Positions 33,341-42,037 of a stretch of 56,164 nucleotides of DNA are shown here, piece by piece (within the stretch, counting starts at the first letter, position 1; each line of letters starts with the position of its first letter). This DNA is from a virus: IMG/VR virus record IMGVR_UViG_3300005918_000026, positions 1 through 56,164 of that record, one strand, 5' to 3'. The notes under the pieces are model-generated. The model was not told the DNA's origin. It searched no databases and saw nothing but the letters and a program-made list of their open reading frames with translations. The position numbers were made by a program, and so were the translations under genes.

Positions 33341-33371
33341 TTGAAAATTTTTGTTTTTTTTCTTATTTTTG
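33341..33371 (+). promoter_or_regulatory. Bacteroidota housekeeping-type promoter for the glycan cluster
   Basis: TTG at 33341-33343, 20 bases, then TATTTTTG at 33364-33371, matching the known TTG / TAnnTTTG promoter of Bacteroidota. It lies 35 bases upstream of the first gene of the plus-strand cluster. This suggests host-sigma, early or middle transcription of the cluster. Confidence 0.45.
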
Positions 33372-33406
33372 TATTAAACAAACAAATTTAAGAAAATTTT
33401 TACTCT

Positions 33407-34195
33407 ATGAACGTAATTATATTCAGCTATAACAGGTACTCACAGTTAGAATTGCTACTAACGTCTCTTAATAAACATTCTCGAGATAATTTAAATATTT
33501 CAATCTTATATCAAGAAAGAGAAGATATTTTACCAGTAAAAAAGACTCAAGATAAAATAGTCAAAAAATTTTCCAAATTAAAAAATATAAGTTCTATAAA
33601 AACAGAATCATCAATAGATTTTAAAAAAGATGTTATTAGACTATTAGATTCTGGGTCAGAACATATATTATTTTGCAGCGACTCCAATATAATATATAGA
33701 CCAATAGATTTTGGGTTGGCAGAAAAATCTTTACAGGAAAATAAAAACGTTGTGTGTTTCTCACTTCGACTTGGGAGAAACATTACACATTGTTATAATA
33801 CACATACTGACAACAATTTGTACGGAGTTGAAGATGATGGGGAAGAGCTTATAAAATGGTTTTGGAACAAAGCTTATTTAGATTTTGGATATCCATTTAG
33901 TTTTGATGGTCATATTTTTAGAACTAAGGAAATAAAACAACTTATAAAAAACGCTAGAGGAAAAACCCCCGTAGAACTAGAAGATGGATTGCAAATTTTT
34001 GACACTTTTCCTAAAGGCGAAATGATGGCCTTTAAAGAAAGTGTATTAGTAAGTAGAGCTGATGTATTAGAAGGTGCTGGGGAGATGCGAGAACTTACTA
34101 TTAGATATGCAGGAGGGGCAAGATTGGTATATACAAACAGCTACTTCAAAGATGTAGACGCCGTAATTAAAGAAATTAATTTAAAATTTAAGTAA
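33407..34195 (+). CDS. Glycosyltransferase-like protein (GT-A pattern)
   Basis: A 262-residue protein. The start MNVIIFSYNRYSQLELLLTS is typical of GT2-type domains, and a variant metal-site strand, HILFCSDSNIIYRP, lies near residue 90 with DSN in place of DxD. The end has a conserved-looking MRELTIRYAGGARLVY. It is the first gene of the glycan cluster and is followed two bases later by the next. Because the DxD motif is altered, activity is uncertain. It may be a diverged or inverting enzyme with other metal ligands. Confidence 0.6.
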   Translation: MNVIIFSYNRYSQLELLLTSLNKHSRDNLNISILYQEREDILPVKKTQDKIVKKFSKLKNISSIKTESSIDFKKDVIRLLDSGSEHILFCSDSNIIYRPIDFGLAEKSLQENKNVVCFSLRLGRNITHCYNTHTDNNLYGVEDDGEELIKWFWNKAYLDFGYPFSFDGHIFRTKEIKQLIKNARGKTPVELEDGLQIFDTFPKGEMMAFKESVLVSRADVLEGAGEMRELTIRYAGGARLVYTNSYFKDVDAVIKEINLKFK

Positions 34196-34196
34196 A

Positions 34197-34511
34197 ATGG
34201 AAGATAGGTACTATATGGGTGAAAAAAAAGAAAAAATTAAAGATAAGGTAATTATGATTTTTTATATTAATATAGGAAATGTGTCCGATGTAGATGTTAA
34301 GCCGTATGTGGAGAAAACAAAAAATGCGCTCAGCTCAAATCATTTATTTGAAGACGTTGTGGAATATTTCATACCAGTGAGAGACCATGAAAGCAAATTG
34401 GAAATTATCGTTCCTGGACAAGATATTCAAAACGAAGAGGCTGTTCTAGAGAAATTAGAAAATATCCAAGAAATGTATAAACAAATTTTAGAAAAATATG
34501 AAACAAAATAA
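34197..34511 (+). CDS. Small protein of unknown function in the glycan cluster
   Basis: A 104-residue, charged protein with a short hydrophobic strand (KVIMIFYINIGNV) and a C-terminal helix (EKLENIQEMYKQILEKYETK). The last 14 bases overlap the next gene. No family is recognised. Similar small proteins with one beta strand pair and a helix occur among phage regulators, but nothing specific supports a role. Confidence 0.5.
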   Translation: MEDRYYMGEKKEKIKDKVIMIFYINIGNVSDVDVKPYVEKTKNALSSNHLFEDVVEYFIPVRDHESKLEIIVPGQDIQNEEAVLEKLENIQEMYKQILEKYETK

Positions 34512-35337
34512 AATTAAATCGATATCTCCGTTCTATAACGCAGAAAAATTCATTGATAAATGTGTAAGTTCTGTGTTGACACAAAGTTATGAAAATTTCG
34601 ATGCTCTTTTTATTGATGATTGTTCAAGTGATGGAAGTTTCGAAGTAATGAAGGCAATGTTTGCAGAAGTTTCGAAAGAAAGGGAGTTTATAGGATACAA
34701 TGGCGTTCTTATTACAGAATATATTTGTACCCCAAAGAGAAAAACCAACGCAAAGTCAATTAAGATATGGCAACGTGCTGAGAGAACATCTGCAGCAGAA
34801 AACTGGTCAGATGCAATATTGAGAGATTGCGAAAAAGAAGACATTGTAGCGTCTCTTGATGGTGACGATTGGCTGTACGACAGAAATGTGCTTAAATATA
34901 TAAATGAACAGTTTCAAGATGAAAACTTGTGGTTTATGTATGGAGGTTGTGCCTGGACAGATGGTCGCAATTGCTGCTCAATACCATATGATAAAAAAGA
35001 TTTTGATAACCTAAGAAAGATTCAAAGGTTTAAGATTTCTCAAATGAGAAACTTTAGAGCAGGATTATTTCAAAAAATACATGAGCTTGACCCAGAACTT
35101 TCTAATTTTAAAAACAAGAAAGGCGAGTTTTATACCATGGCTGGCGATGTAGCTTTAACATATCCCATGTTGGAGATGGCTGGTTTTGACAGAATAAAAC
35201 ATAATACTAAACATTTGTATGTGTACAACCGTCATTCTCCAATCAATAATGATAAAGTTGACCAAAGCTTACAGTGGAATAACCATGCTGAAATTTTAAA
35301 TAAGAAAGCTTTTAAAAAAATTGACACTTACTTGTAA
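34498..35337 (+). CDS. Glycosyltransferase family 2
   Basis: A 279-residue GT-A enzyme. The opening IKSISPFYNAEKFIDKCVSS, DALFIDDCSSDGSFEVM and the donor-site VASLDGDDWLYDRNVL with its DGDD metal motif are standard GT2 features. A later YTMAGDVALTYPMLEMAG segment probably forms the acceptor side. It transfers a sugar from a nucleotide donor to an unknown acceptor, and belongs to a run of overlapping glycan genes. Length is normal for a single-domain GT2. Confidence 0.85.
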   Translation: MKQNKIKSISPFYNAEKFIDKCVSSVLTQSYENFDALFIDDCSSDGSFEVMKAMFAEVSKEREFIGYNGVLITEYICTPKRKTNAKSIKIWQRAERTSAAENWSDAILRDCEKEDIVASLDGDDWLYDRNVLKYINEQFQDENLWFMYGGCAWTDGRNCCSIPYDKKDFDNLRKIQRFKISQMRNFRAGLFQKIHELDPELSNFKNKKGEFYTMAGDVALTYPMLEMAGFDRIKHNTKHLYVYNRHSPINNDKVDQSLQWNNHAEILNKKAFKKIDTYL

Positions 35338-35348
35338 AACATAAATAT

Positions 35349-36074
35349 ATGATTTCAGTAATATTAAACGTATACAAAAGACCTTATAGTCTAGAAAGCC
35401 AGATTGAAGCTATTAAAGCCCAATCAATCTTTATTAAGAGTGAAAATATTCATGTTTGGTATAATCTTCCAGAAGATGGCACTGCTCAGATTCTGCCCAA
35501 GGATAAAAAGATTAAAACTTATAGGTGTAATCACAATACAAAATTCTTTGGCAGGTTCACAATACCTCTAATGTGCAGAACTCCGTACATAGCAATGTTT
35601 GATGATGATGTTATCCCAGGTAAAAAATGGTTTAAAAACTGCATTGACACTATGGATAAACATAATGGCATAATGGGAAGCAGTGGTGTTATTACCAATG
35701 GGAAGACGTATATGCCTCACCAAAAAGTAGGTTGGAACGGTCTTCATTTTGACACAGCTAAAAAAGTGGACTTGGTAGGTCACGGCTGGTTTTTTAGACA
35801 AGAGTGGGCTAAATTTATGTGGCAAGAAGAGCCGCCGTCGTGGCACAACGGAGAGGATATGTTGTTTTCATATGCAGCGCAAAAAAACGATGTTGACACA
35901 TTTGTTCCACCACACCCAAACGAAGATAAAGAATTGTGGGGAAATATTCCAGGAAGAGACCATAATTGGGGCTCAGATAACAATGCAAACTTTCTAACAG
36001 TTAAAGACCATTTTTCCGTTAGAGACCAAATAGTTATAGATTTGAAAGAAAGAGGCTGGAAAACAATTAGATAA
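35349..36074 (+). CDS. Glycosyltransferase-like protein, GT-A fold
   Basis: A 241-residue protein. The opening MISVILNVYKRPYSLESQIE and the metal-binding YIAMFDDDVIPGKKWF with DDD are GT-A hallmarks. VDLVGHGWFFRQEW and PPSWHNGEDMLFSY follow; the HNGED element is likely catalytic or acceptor-binding, as in related enzymes with a conserved E-D pair. It is eleven bases downstream of the previous GT2 gene. The donor and acceptor are unknown. Confidence 0.75.
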   Translation: MISVILNVYKRPYSLESQIEAIKAQSIFIKSENIHVWYNLPEDGTAQILPKDKKIKTYRCNHNTKFFGRFTIPLMCRTPYIAMFDDDVIPGKKWFKNCIDTMDKHNGIMGSSGVITNGKTYMPHQKVGWNGLHFDTAKKVDLVGHGWFFRQEWAKFMWQEEPPSWHNGEDMLFSYAAQKNDVDTFVPPHPNEDKELWGNIPGRDHNWGSDNNANFLTVKDHFSVRDQIVIDLKERGWKTIR

Positions 36075-36084
36075 AATATATGAT

Positions 36085-36840
36085 ATGAAAACATTTAGAG
36101 GTCATTTTGAAATGCTATTAAAAAAATTAGAAGATGGTGAACACATTGCTTATTCTAGATTCTCTGATGGCGAGCTTAGAATTATGCAGAATGTAGAATT
36201 GGTATTAGCAAGCGGTCATTGTAAGATAGGAAAAAAAGTTTCACCCAATCAATATAAAAAAGAAGACCATAAACATTTTATACCATCAGAGCACGCGTTT
36301 TATAGAGAAAAATTAATGGAGGCTTACAGATTCAAGAAAGAAAAATATTTTGTTGGATTAAGCTGCAGGTGTTGTGTTGGAAATTCTGATTTTAAGCAGA
36401 TGTTGGAATGGTACGACGGAGACTCTGAATCAGACAATCTAACCTGGGCTAATCTATTTTTAAATGGCAATTATCCTTTGTTTATGGAAAAAATAGTTCC
36501 GTTGTTTTCTAAGAAAAAAATTGTATATATTTTAAATGAAAATGCAAATACGAAAAATCTTCCATTTGAAGTAGTTAAAGAATTTAAGGTAGGATTCAAC
36601 TGTTTTGTCAATAATTATGATATGATAGAAGAGATTAAAGAATGGATAAAGAAAAATGATATTGAAGACCATATATTTTTATTTTCAGCGTCGTCGCTGA
36701 GCAATCTTATGATTCATCAATTATTTGATTTTTGTGACAAAAATGCCTATCTTGATATAGGAACAACATTAAACCCGATGCTTGGAATGCAAGCTAAAAG
36801 AGGATATCATACTGGAAATAAAAAAATGTGTATATGGTAA
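36085..36840 (+). CDS. GT-D fold glycosyltransferase-like protein
   Basis: A 251-residue protein. The N-terminal AYSRFSDGELRIM fits the RFGDGE-type signature of the GT-D (DUF1792) glycosyltransferases, which use that acidic motif for metal and donor binding. Downstream VYILNENANTKNLPFEVV and FLFSASSLSNLMIHQLF fit the second half of that fold, and AYLDIGTTLNPML matches its closing DIG segment. The GT-D type was described from a streptococcal glycoprotein pathway, so a protein acceptor is possible here; that is inference. Its stop overlaps the next ATG by one base. Confidence 0.65.
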   Translation: MKTFRGHFEMLLKKLEDGEHIAYSRFSDGELRIMQNVELVLASGHCKIGKKVSPNQYKKEDHKHFIPSEHAFYREKLMEAYRFKKEKYFVGLSCRCCVGNSDFKQMLEWYDGDSESDNLTWANLFLNGNYPLFMEKIVPLFSKKKIVYILNENANTKNLPFEVVKEFKVGFNCFVNNYDMIEEIKEWIKKNDIEDHIFLFSASSLSNLMIHQLFDFCDKNAYLDIGTTLNPMLGMQAKRGYHTGNKKMCIW

Positions 36841-37250
36841 TGAAATTAATAAAAAACGAAGAGAAACACTATGAGTTTATCAGAAAATTAAGAACTGATA
36901 AAAGAAATGCTAGCGGTTTTTTTGAACAGGTGGATATTACAACCGAACAGCAAAAAAAATATATGGAAAAATATAGTGATTGTTATTACATTTGTATCCA
37001 AGACGATATTCCTGTTGGATTTATTGGGGCAGTTGATAATGATGTTAGATTAGCTACTTTACCAGAATTAAAAGGAACAGGTATAGGAAAATTCATGCTA
37101 ACCGAGTTTATGAAAACACATCCAAACGCATCAGCAAAAGTAATGCTTGAAAACGAAGTTAGTAACAACCTATTTCAAAAATATGGGTTTATAGGTTTTA
37201 AAAAGGACGAAAATTTTATATATTATAAATATGACACAAAAGAAAATTAA
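36840..37250 (+). CDS. GNAT-family acetyltransferase
   Basis: About 136 residues from the ATG at 36840, which overlaps the upstream stop (TAATG). A longer GTG-start version from 36828 is possible but less likely. GNAT features: YYICIQDDIPVGFIG, then the acetyl-CoA loop ELKGTGIGKFMLTEF, and the closing NLFQKYGFIGF. It probably N-acetylates an amino-sugar nucleotide, given the adjacent aminotransferase-like gene, as in pathways for N-acyl dideoxy-amino sugars. It overlaps the next gene by 20 bases. Confidence 0.8.
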   Translation: MKLIKNEEKHYEFIRKLRTDKRNASGFFEQVDITTEQQKKYMEKYSDCYYICIQDDIPVGFIGAVDNDVRLATLPELKGTGIGKFMLTEFMKTHPNASAKVMLENEVSNNLFQKYGFIGFKKDENFIYYKYDTKEN

Positions 37251-37896
37251 ACACAATCCGTATTCCATAGTAAAACATTTTGAAGAGGAGGTTGCGGAGT
37301 ATACAGGAGCTCCTTATGCGGTGTCTGTTGACAGTTGTACAAATGCCATATTTTTATGTATGAGATACTTTAAAGATGTCATTATGACTAAGCATGAAGA
37401 TTTTGAAATTACCATACCTTCAAAAACTTACTTATCGGTTCCGCAGTCTATAAAACACGCAGGTTTTGATGTTACATTTGACGCGAGAGAGGAAATAAAT
37501 AACTGGAAAGGGATTTATCAACTAAAGCCACTTCCTGTATATGATGCAGCAAAAAGGTTTACTTCAGATATGTATGTGCCCGATACGTTTATGTGCTTGT
37601 CTTTTCACATAAAAAAACAACTTGCACTGGGAAAGGGCGGCATGATTTTGACCGATAATGAAGAGGCTGTAAAATGGTTTAAACAGGCTCGCTACGAAGG
37701 TAGGGGCGAAAAACTGTACCATGAAGATGATATCACAATGTTAGGGTGGAATATGTATATGACACCACAGGAAGCTGCTCACGGATTAGCATTGATGCAG
37801 AACTATCCAGTGGACGTTCCAGACCTAGAGGAAAACAATGGCTATAGAGACTTAACAGAATTTACAGTTTTTAAAGAATATAAAAAAATATTATGA
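37231..37896 (+). CDS. DegT/DnrJ/EryC1-like aminotransferase, short form
   Basis: A 221-residue protein, against about 370 for typical family members. It retains the N-terminal fold (FEEEVAEYTGAPYAVSVDSC), PVYDAAKRF with the ring-stacking region, and the PLP-lysine segment CLSFHIKKQLALGKGGMIL. The tail GWNMYMTPQEAAHGLALM ends where the small C-terminal domain should begin. It may be a real minimal enzyme or a truncated one. Next to a GNAT gene it suggests amino-sugar synthesis. The next gene starts inside its last codons. Confidence 0.7.
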   Translation: MTQKKIKHNPYSIVKHFEEEVAEYTGAPYAVSVDSCTNAIFLCMRYFKDVIMTKHEDFEITIPSKTYLSVPQSIKHAGFDVTFDAREEINNWKGIYQLKPLPVYDAAKRFTSDMYVPDTFMCLSFHIKKQLALGKGGMILTDNEEAVKWFKQARYEGRGEKLYHEDDITMLGWNMYMTPQEAAHGLALMQNYPVDVPDLEENNGYRDLTEFTVFKEYKKIL

Positions 37897-38831
37897 AAAA
37901 AGTTTTAATTACTGGGGGTGCTGGATATATAGGTTCTGTACTTACTAGAACTCTTTTAAAAGAAGGATACAGTGTAACAGTTATAGATAGTTTGATGTAT
38001 AATCAATTGTCTTTATTAGGTGAATGTCAAAATGAAAATTTTAATTTAACTGTTCACAATATAACAGATTTTGAATTTTTAAAAGAAGAGTTGAAAAAAT
38101 ACGATATCATTATCCCCTTAGCTGCAATTGTGGGAGCACCCGCTTGTGATGAAAATAAAGAGCTGGCTACAAAAATAAATTTTGAACAAATAAAGGTTAT
38201 AGTTGATAATTTGACAGAAAATCAAAAGATAATTATGCCTAACACTAATAGTCAATATGGAAGTTCAAAAAACATAATAACCGAGGAAAGCCCTTTTAAC
38301 CCTCTGTCTCATTATGCAGTTACAAAGTGTAAAGCAGAGGATTATGTATTAGAGCATAGCAATGGAATATGTTTGAGGCTTGCAACTGTTTTTGGAACTT
38401 CCCCTCGAATGAGAACAGATTTACTCGTCAACGATTTTGTTTACAAGTCTATTGTAGATGGTTATCTAATTTTATTTGAACCCAATTTTAATCGTAATTA
38501 TATCCACATACAGGATATAGCAAACACTTTTTTGTTTTGCATAGAGCATTATAGTTCTATGAAAAAAGATGTATATAACGTAGGACTTTCAGATGCTAAT
38601 TTAACCAAGGCTGAGTTAGCAAGTGCTATAAAAAAACAAATACCAAACCTTGTAATTAAAGAAGATGATTATAAAAGTGATGCTGACCAGCGCAATTACA
38701 TAGTTTCTAATGAAAAATTAGAGTCTTGCGTATGGAGGCCAAACCACAGTATTGACGAAGGTATTCAAGAATTGCTAAAAGGTTATAAAATGGTCATAAA
38801 ATTCAACAATAAAAATTTCACAAACTTATGA
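37893..38831 (+). CDS. NAD-dependent epimerase/dehydratase (extended SDR)
   Basis: A 312-residue protein. The Rossmann motif ITGGAGYIGSVL is at residues 6-17, followed by an LAAIVGAPACDENKE segment. The catalytic region HYAVTKCKAEDYVLE has the YxxxK pair. A C-terminal sugar-binding part includes NRNYIHIQDIANTF and VYNVGLSDANLT. It acts on an NDP-sugar; the specific substrate cannot be read from sequence. It overlaps both neighbours by four bases, so it is part of one operon. Confidence 0.8.
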   Translation: MKKVLITGGAGYIGSVLTRTLLKEGYSVTVIDSLMYNQLSLLGECQNENFNLTVHNITDFEFLKEELKKYDIIIPLAAIVGAPACDENKELATKINFEQIKVIVDNLTENQKIIMPNTNSQYGSSKNIITEESPFNPLSHYAVTKCKAEDYVLEHSNGICLRLATVFGTSPRMRTDLLVNDFVYKSIVDGYLILFEPNFNRNYIHIQDIANTFLFCIEHYSSMKKDVYNVGLSDANLTKAELASAIKKQIPNLVIKEDDYKSDADQRNYIVSNEKLESCVWRPNHSIDEGIQELLKGYKMVIKFNNKNFTNL

Positions 38832-39703
38832 TAACTTTTACTAAAATAGGCTCGCTAGGAAGATTGGGAAACCAAATGTTCCAATACGCTGCGCTAAGAG
38901 GGTTATCTTTAAAAAATGGGTATGAGGTGAAAATTCCAAACCCAAAATCAAGGGCGTGGCAAGGGCAAAAATGTTTATTAGGAGAATTTAATATAGAAGC
39001 TTCTTATTTAGAATCCTCCGATTTAAAAAATATTGTTAAACGATACAATGAGCCGTCTTGGAAAACAATTGATAAAAACTTTTTTGACATACTTGATAAT
39101 ACTGATATTAGCGGATTTTTTCAAAGCACGTTTTATTTTGAAGAGTTTGCTGAAAATATAAAAAAAGAGTTGAGACCAAAAGAACACCATATTCAAAAAA
39201 ACAAGATGTTTATAGATGAAATAAAAAATAAATATCCAGAATATGAGTTGGTGTCGGTTCATATTAGAAGAGGGGATAATACGCAGGGGCTAAATAATGG
39301 AGTAGCAAGTCAGATATATCCTAAAATATATGATAAAGGGGGGCTCTATTTTCAATATTTTGAGAAAGCCAAAAAAATATTTGAGAAAAAAAAGGTGAAA
39401 TATATTGTTTTTTCTGGAGGTGCTAGAGGAAGCGAGGATAATAAAAGCGATATAGATTGGTGCAAATCTACTTTTAAGGGAAACGATTATATATTTTCAG
39501 ACGGGTGCGAACCGCTCGATGATTTTTGCAGGATTATGTTGTGCGACCATAACATAATGTGTCATATTAGTAGTTTTGGTTGGTGGGCAGCTTTTCTTAA
39601 TGAGAACGAAAATAAAATTGTTACCGCTCCAAAATTTTATCATCCAGAAGACCAATCTTTAATAAGAACAAAATTTTATCCAAAAGAATTTAAAATAATT
39701 TAA
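38828..39703 (+). CDS. GT11-type alpha-1,2-fucosyltransferase
   Basis: A 291-residue protein. GT11 landmarks are GRLGNQMFQYAALRGLSLKN at the start, LVSVHIRRGDNTQ near residue 142 (the HxRRxD motif) and MCHISSFGWWAAFLN with SSFGWW near residue 245. These enzymes transfer L-fucose from GDP-fucose to a galactose-like acceptor. A GDP-L-fucose synthase lies about 4.6 kb downstream in the same cluster, consistent with a dedicated fucose pathway. Length is normal for the family. Confidence 0.88.
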   Translation: MITFTKIGSLGRLGNQMFQYAALRGLSLKNGYEVKIPNPKSRAWQGQKCLLGEFNIEASYLESSDLKNIVKRYNEPSWKTIDKNFFDILDNTDISGFFQSTFYFEEFAENIKKELRPKEHHIQKNKMFIDEIKNKYPEYELVSVHIRRGDNTQGLNNGVASQIYPKIYDKGGLYFQYFEKAKKIFEKKKVKYIVFSGGARGSEDNKSDIDWCKSTFKGNDYIFSDGCEPLDDFCRIMLCDHNIMCHISSFGWWAAFLNENENKIVTAPKFYHPEDQSLIRTKFYPKEFKII

Positions 39704-39715
39704 AACAATTGAACA

Positions 39716-40405
39716 ATGAAATTAGTATTTGATATCGGATATAACAACGGGGATTTTACAAAAGAATGTTTAAAAAGATTTCCTGACAGCAAGGTTACTG
39801 CTGTGGAGGCTAATCCGAACTTATGTTTAAGAAAAAACCCTCCAAATTGCACTTTACTAAATAGGCTTGCTGCTGAAACAAGTGAAGAGTTAGTCGATTT
39901 TTATATCGCACCACATCAATCAGGAATCTCGACTGCATCCGTAGAGTTTATGCAAAATTCTCGATTCACCAAAGGTAGTAAGAATTTGCCTAAGAAATCT
40001 GGACGTTGGAATAAAATCCCTATAAAAATAAAATCAATCACGCTTGATAAAATGATTGAAATTTATGGAACCCCAGATTTGATGAAAATAGATGTGGAAG
40101 GATATGAATTTAATGTTTTAAAAGGATTGACTAAGAAAGCAAAAGATATTTGTTTTGAATGGCATGAAGAAGAATATGATAACCTGCTTAAGATTGTTGA
40201 ACATTTACAAAAAATAGGCTATGAGCAGTTCGGAGTTATCGGATGGTTTGATGAAAGAGACGTTTTCGAAAAAGCAACTTTCTCAAAAAAAGGAGACCCT
40301 TATATGGAATATCCAAAGAATTTTTACACCTGGGAGGAGTTAGACATGCCTAAGCTTGTAAACCCAGAAAGAAGAGTTAATTACGGAATGTTTTTTGCTA
40401 AATAA
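39716..40405 (+). CDS. FkbM-type methyltransferase, copy 1
   Basis: A 229-residue protein. The SAM-binding motif is near the start (KLVFDIGYNNGDFTKECLKR), with KVTAVEANPNLC as motif II and a LMKIDVEGYEFNVLKGL segment, the strongest FkbM signature, in the second half. FkbM enzymes usually O-methylate sugars. It is one of three FkbM-like proteins in the cluster, which differ in sequence and so probably in acceptor. The end has ICFEWHEEEYDNLL. Confidence 0.8.
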   Translation: MKLVFDIGYNNGDFTKECLKRFPDSKVTAVEANPNLCLRKNPPNCTLLNRLAAETSEELVDFYIAPHQSGISTASVEFMQNSRFTKGSKNLPKKSGRWNKIPIKIKSITLDKMIEIYGTPDLMKIDVEGYEFNVLKGLTKKAKDICFEWHEEEYDNLLKIVEHLQKIGYEQFGVIGWFDERDVFEKATFSKKGDPYMEYPKNFYTWEELDMPKLVNPERRVNYGMFFAK

Positions 40406-40414
40406 TTATAAAAT

Positions 40415-41323
40415 ATGAAAATAGTTGTAGATAGCGGCGGCGAGTATAAAGATATGATAAATAGTTATTATGACCTGGAAAGGTATAATGACGATTCAGA
40501 AGAGTGTGTTTTATTTTTAGGTTATAAAACGTCAAATGATGAACAATTAAAAAAGAAATTTGCTCATATACCCAAGAGAATTTATATTAATTTAGAGGCC
40601 CCATGTTCTTTTACTGGCACCAAAACAGCTGTAAGTAGCCAAAATTATTTTACACATGTATACACAATTTGTCCCTATACGGCAGAGTGGCTTAAAGATA
40701 AATCGGACACTAAGTATATTCCAATACCATTTCCTTTTAATGCTGACAGTTTTAAACATTTAGATTATAGTATAGATAAAGAATATGATGTTATGTACAT
40801 GGGCACCATTATGGATAACGCCCATAAGAACATGCTCTTTACAATGAAAAAACATAAATATATATTAACCTCACTGTTCCAATATCCAGGTGTCACACAT
40901 GTTAATATTAACAGTGCTAAAAAATGGGAGTTACTTAGCAAGTCTAAAGCCTCTATTGCAATGAATGTTGCTCCGATTGCTGGACAACACAAAAATTTTA
41001 TAAAACAATATAACAAATGGGATGAAAATGAAGCATTTAAACATTTAGATGTTAATTATATTCCTCAATTTAAACCAAGAGTAATTGAGTCTATGATGTG
41101 CAAAACTCTTGTTTTGGTTAAAAAAGACCCTTGGAATGTTATTGAAAAATGGTTTGAGCCCGATAAACATTTTATCTATTGGGACAACCTTCAAGAGCTA
41201 AATACATTGTTAGAACATATCAAACACAACCTTGACACATATCAAGATATTGTAGATGCTGCTTATAGTAAAGTCCAAGAATATGAAATACATTATTTAT
41301 ATAAAAATCTGATACATGATTAA
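40415..41323 (+). CDS. Glycosyltransferase-like protein, GT-B pattern
   Basis: A 302-residue protein. The first half has KRIYINLEAPCSFTG and TICPYTAEWL. The second half has YDVMYMGTIMDNAHK and the donor-domain FKPRVIESMMCKTLVLVKKD, a GT-B signature with a conserved Glu in the RVIESM segment. The end is a helical region. It is probably a nucleotide-sugar transferase, with unknown donor and acceptor. It overlaps the next gene by eight bases. Confidence 0.7.
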   Translation: MKIVVDSGGEYKDMINSYYDLERYNDDSEECVLFLGYKTSNDEQLKKKFAHIPKRIYINLEAPCSFTGTKTAVSSQNYFTHVYTICPYTAEWLKDKSDTKYIPIPFPFNADSFKHLDYSIDKEYDVMYMGTIMDNAHKNMLFTMKKHKYILTSLFQYPGVTHVNINSAKKWELLSKSKASIAMNVAPIAGQHKNFIKQYNKWDENEAFKHLDVNYIPQFKPRVIESMMCKTLVLVKKDPWNVIEKWFEPDKHFIYWDNLQELNTLLEHIKHNLDTYQDIVDAAYSKVQEYEIHYLYKNLIHD

Positions 41324-42035
41324 TGCAACGTTTATTAACAAAAGGCACATTAAGTTGTCTGATAGAGTACGTCAAGTAATGGGCTCTTCCAGAAATGGTC
41401 AAATTTATGAACTAGGAATGGTGCAAGCATTTTTTAATAAAATGGTTGCTATTCCAAGAGATAAATATGTTTATTTAGATATTGGAGCTAATACAGGAAG
41501 TTATGCCTTGTTGCCAATAATAAAAGATAATATAACTTGTCATGCATTTGAGCCTAATCCTGTTGCCTATGATGTACTAAAAGAAAACGTTGAATTGAAC
41601 AATTTAAAAAATACTCATATTCACAATATGGGTTTTTGGAAAGAAGATAAAGAGCTAGAACTTAAGACTCCAAAAGATTTATCCGATAGTGGACTATCAA
41701 CACTTGGAGAAAATCCAACAAGATTTAAATATTCTAATAAAACAGGGGAGTATACTACTCAAAAGGTTGAGTGTAAGAAAATTGATACTATTGTTGAAGA
41801 GCTTAAATTAGAAGAAGTTCACGCTATTAAAATTGATACAGAAGGGGCTGAATTGCTCATACTACAAGGGGGCGAAAAAACATTGAAGTCTCAAAAGCCT
41901 TTATTGTTATTGGAATACGACGATAAAAACACAAAACAGTTTGGATATCTAAGAGAAGATATTAAAAATTTGCTAATTTTATATGGATATGATAATTTTG
42001 TTATGTATGGAAAAAGTGATATATTTGTTTTTTAA
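41316..42035 (+). CDS. FkbM-type methyltransferase, copy 2
   Basis: A 239-residue protein. A near-textbook SAM site YVYLDIGANTGSYAL near residue 50, CHAFEPNPVAYDVLKENVEL as motif II, and the FkbM signature HAIKIDTEGAELLILQGG followed by KPLLLLEYDD. It likely O-methylates a sugar in the cluster's product. Of the three FkbM-like copies it is the closest to family consensus. Confidence 0.88.
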   Translation: MINATFINKRHIKLSDRVRQVMGSSRNGQIYELGMVQAFFNKMVAIPRDKYVYLDIGANTGSYALLPIIKDNITCHAFEPNPVAYDVLKENVELNNLKNTHIHNMGFWKEDKELELKTPKDLSDSGLSTLGENPTRFKYSNKTGEYTTQKVECKKIDTIVEELKLEEVHAIKIDTEGAELLILQGGEKTLKSQKPLLLLEYDDKNTKQFGYLREDIKNLLILYGYDNFVMYGKSDIFVF

Positions 42036-42037
42036 TT

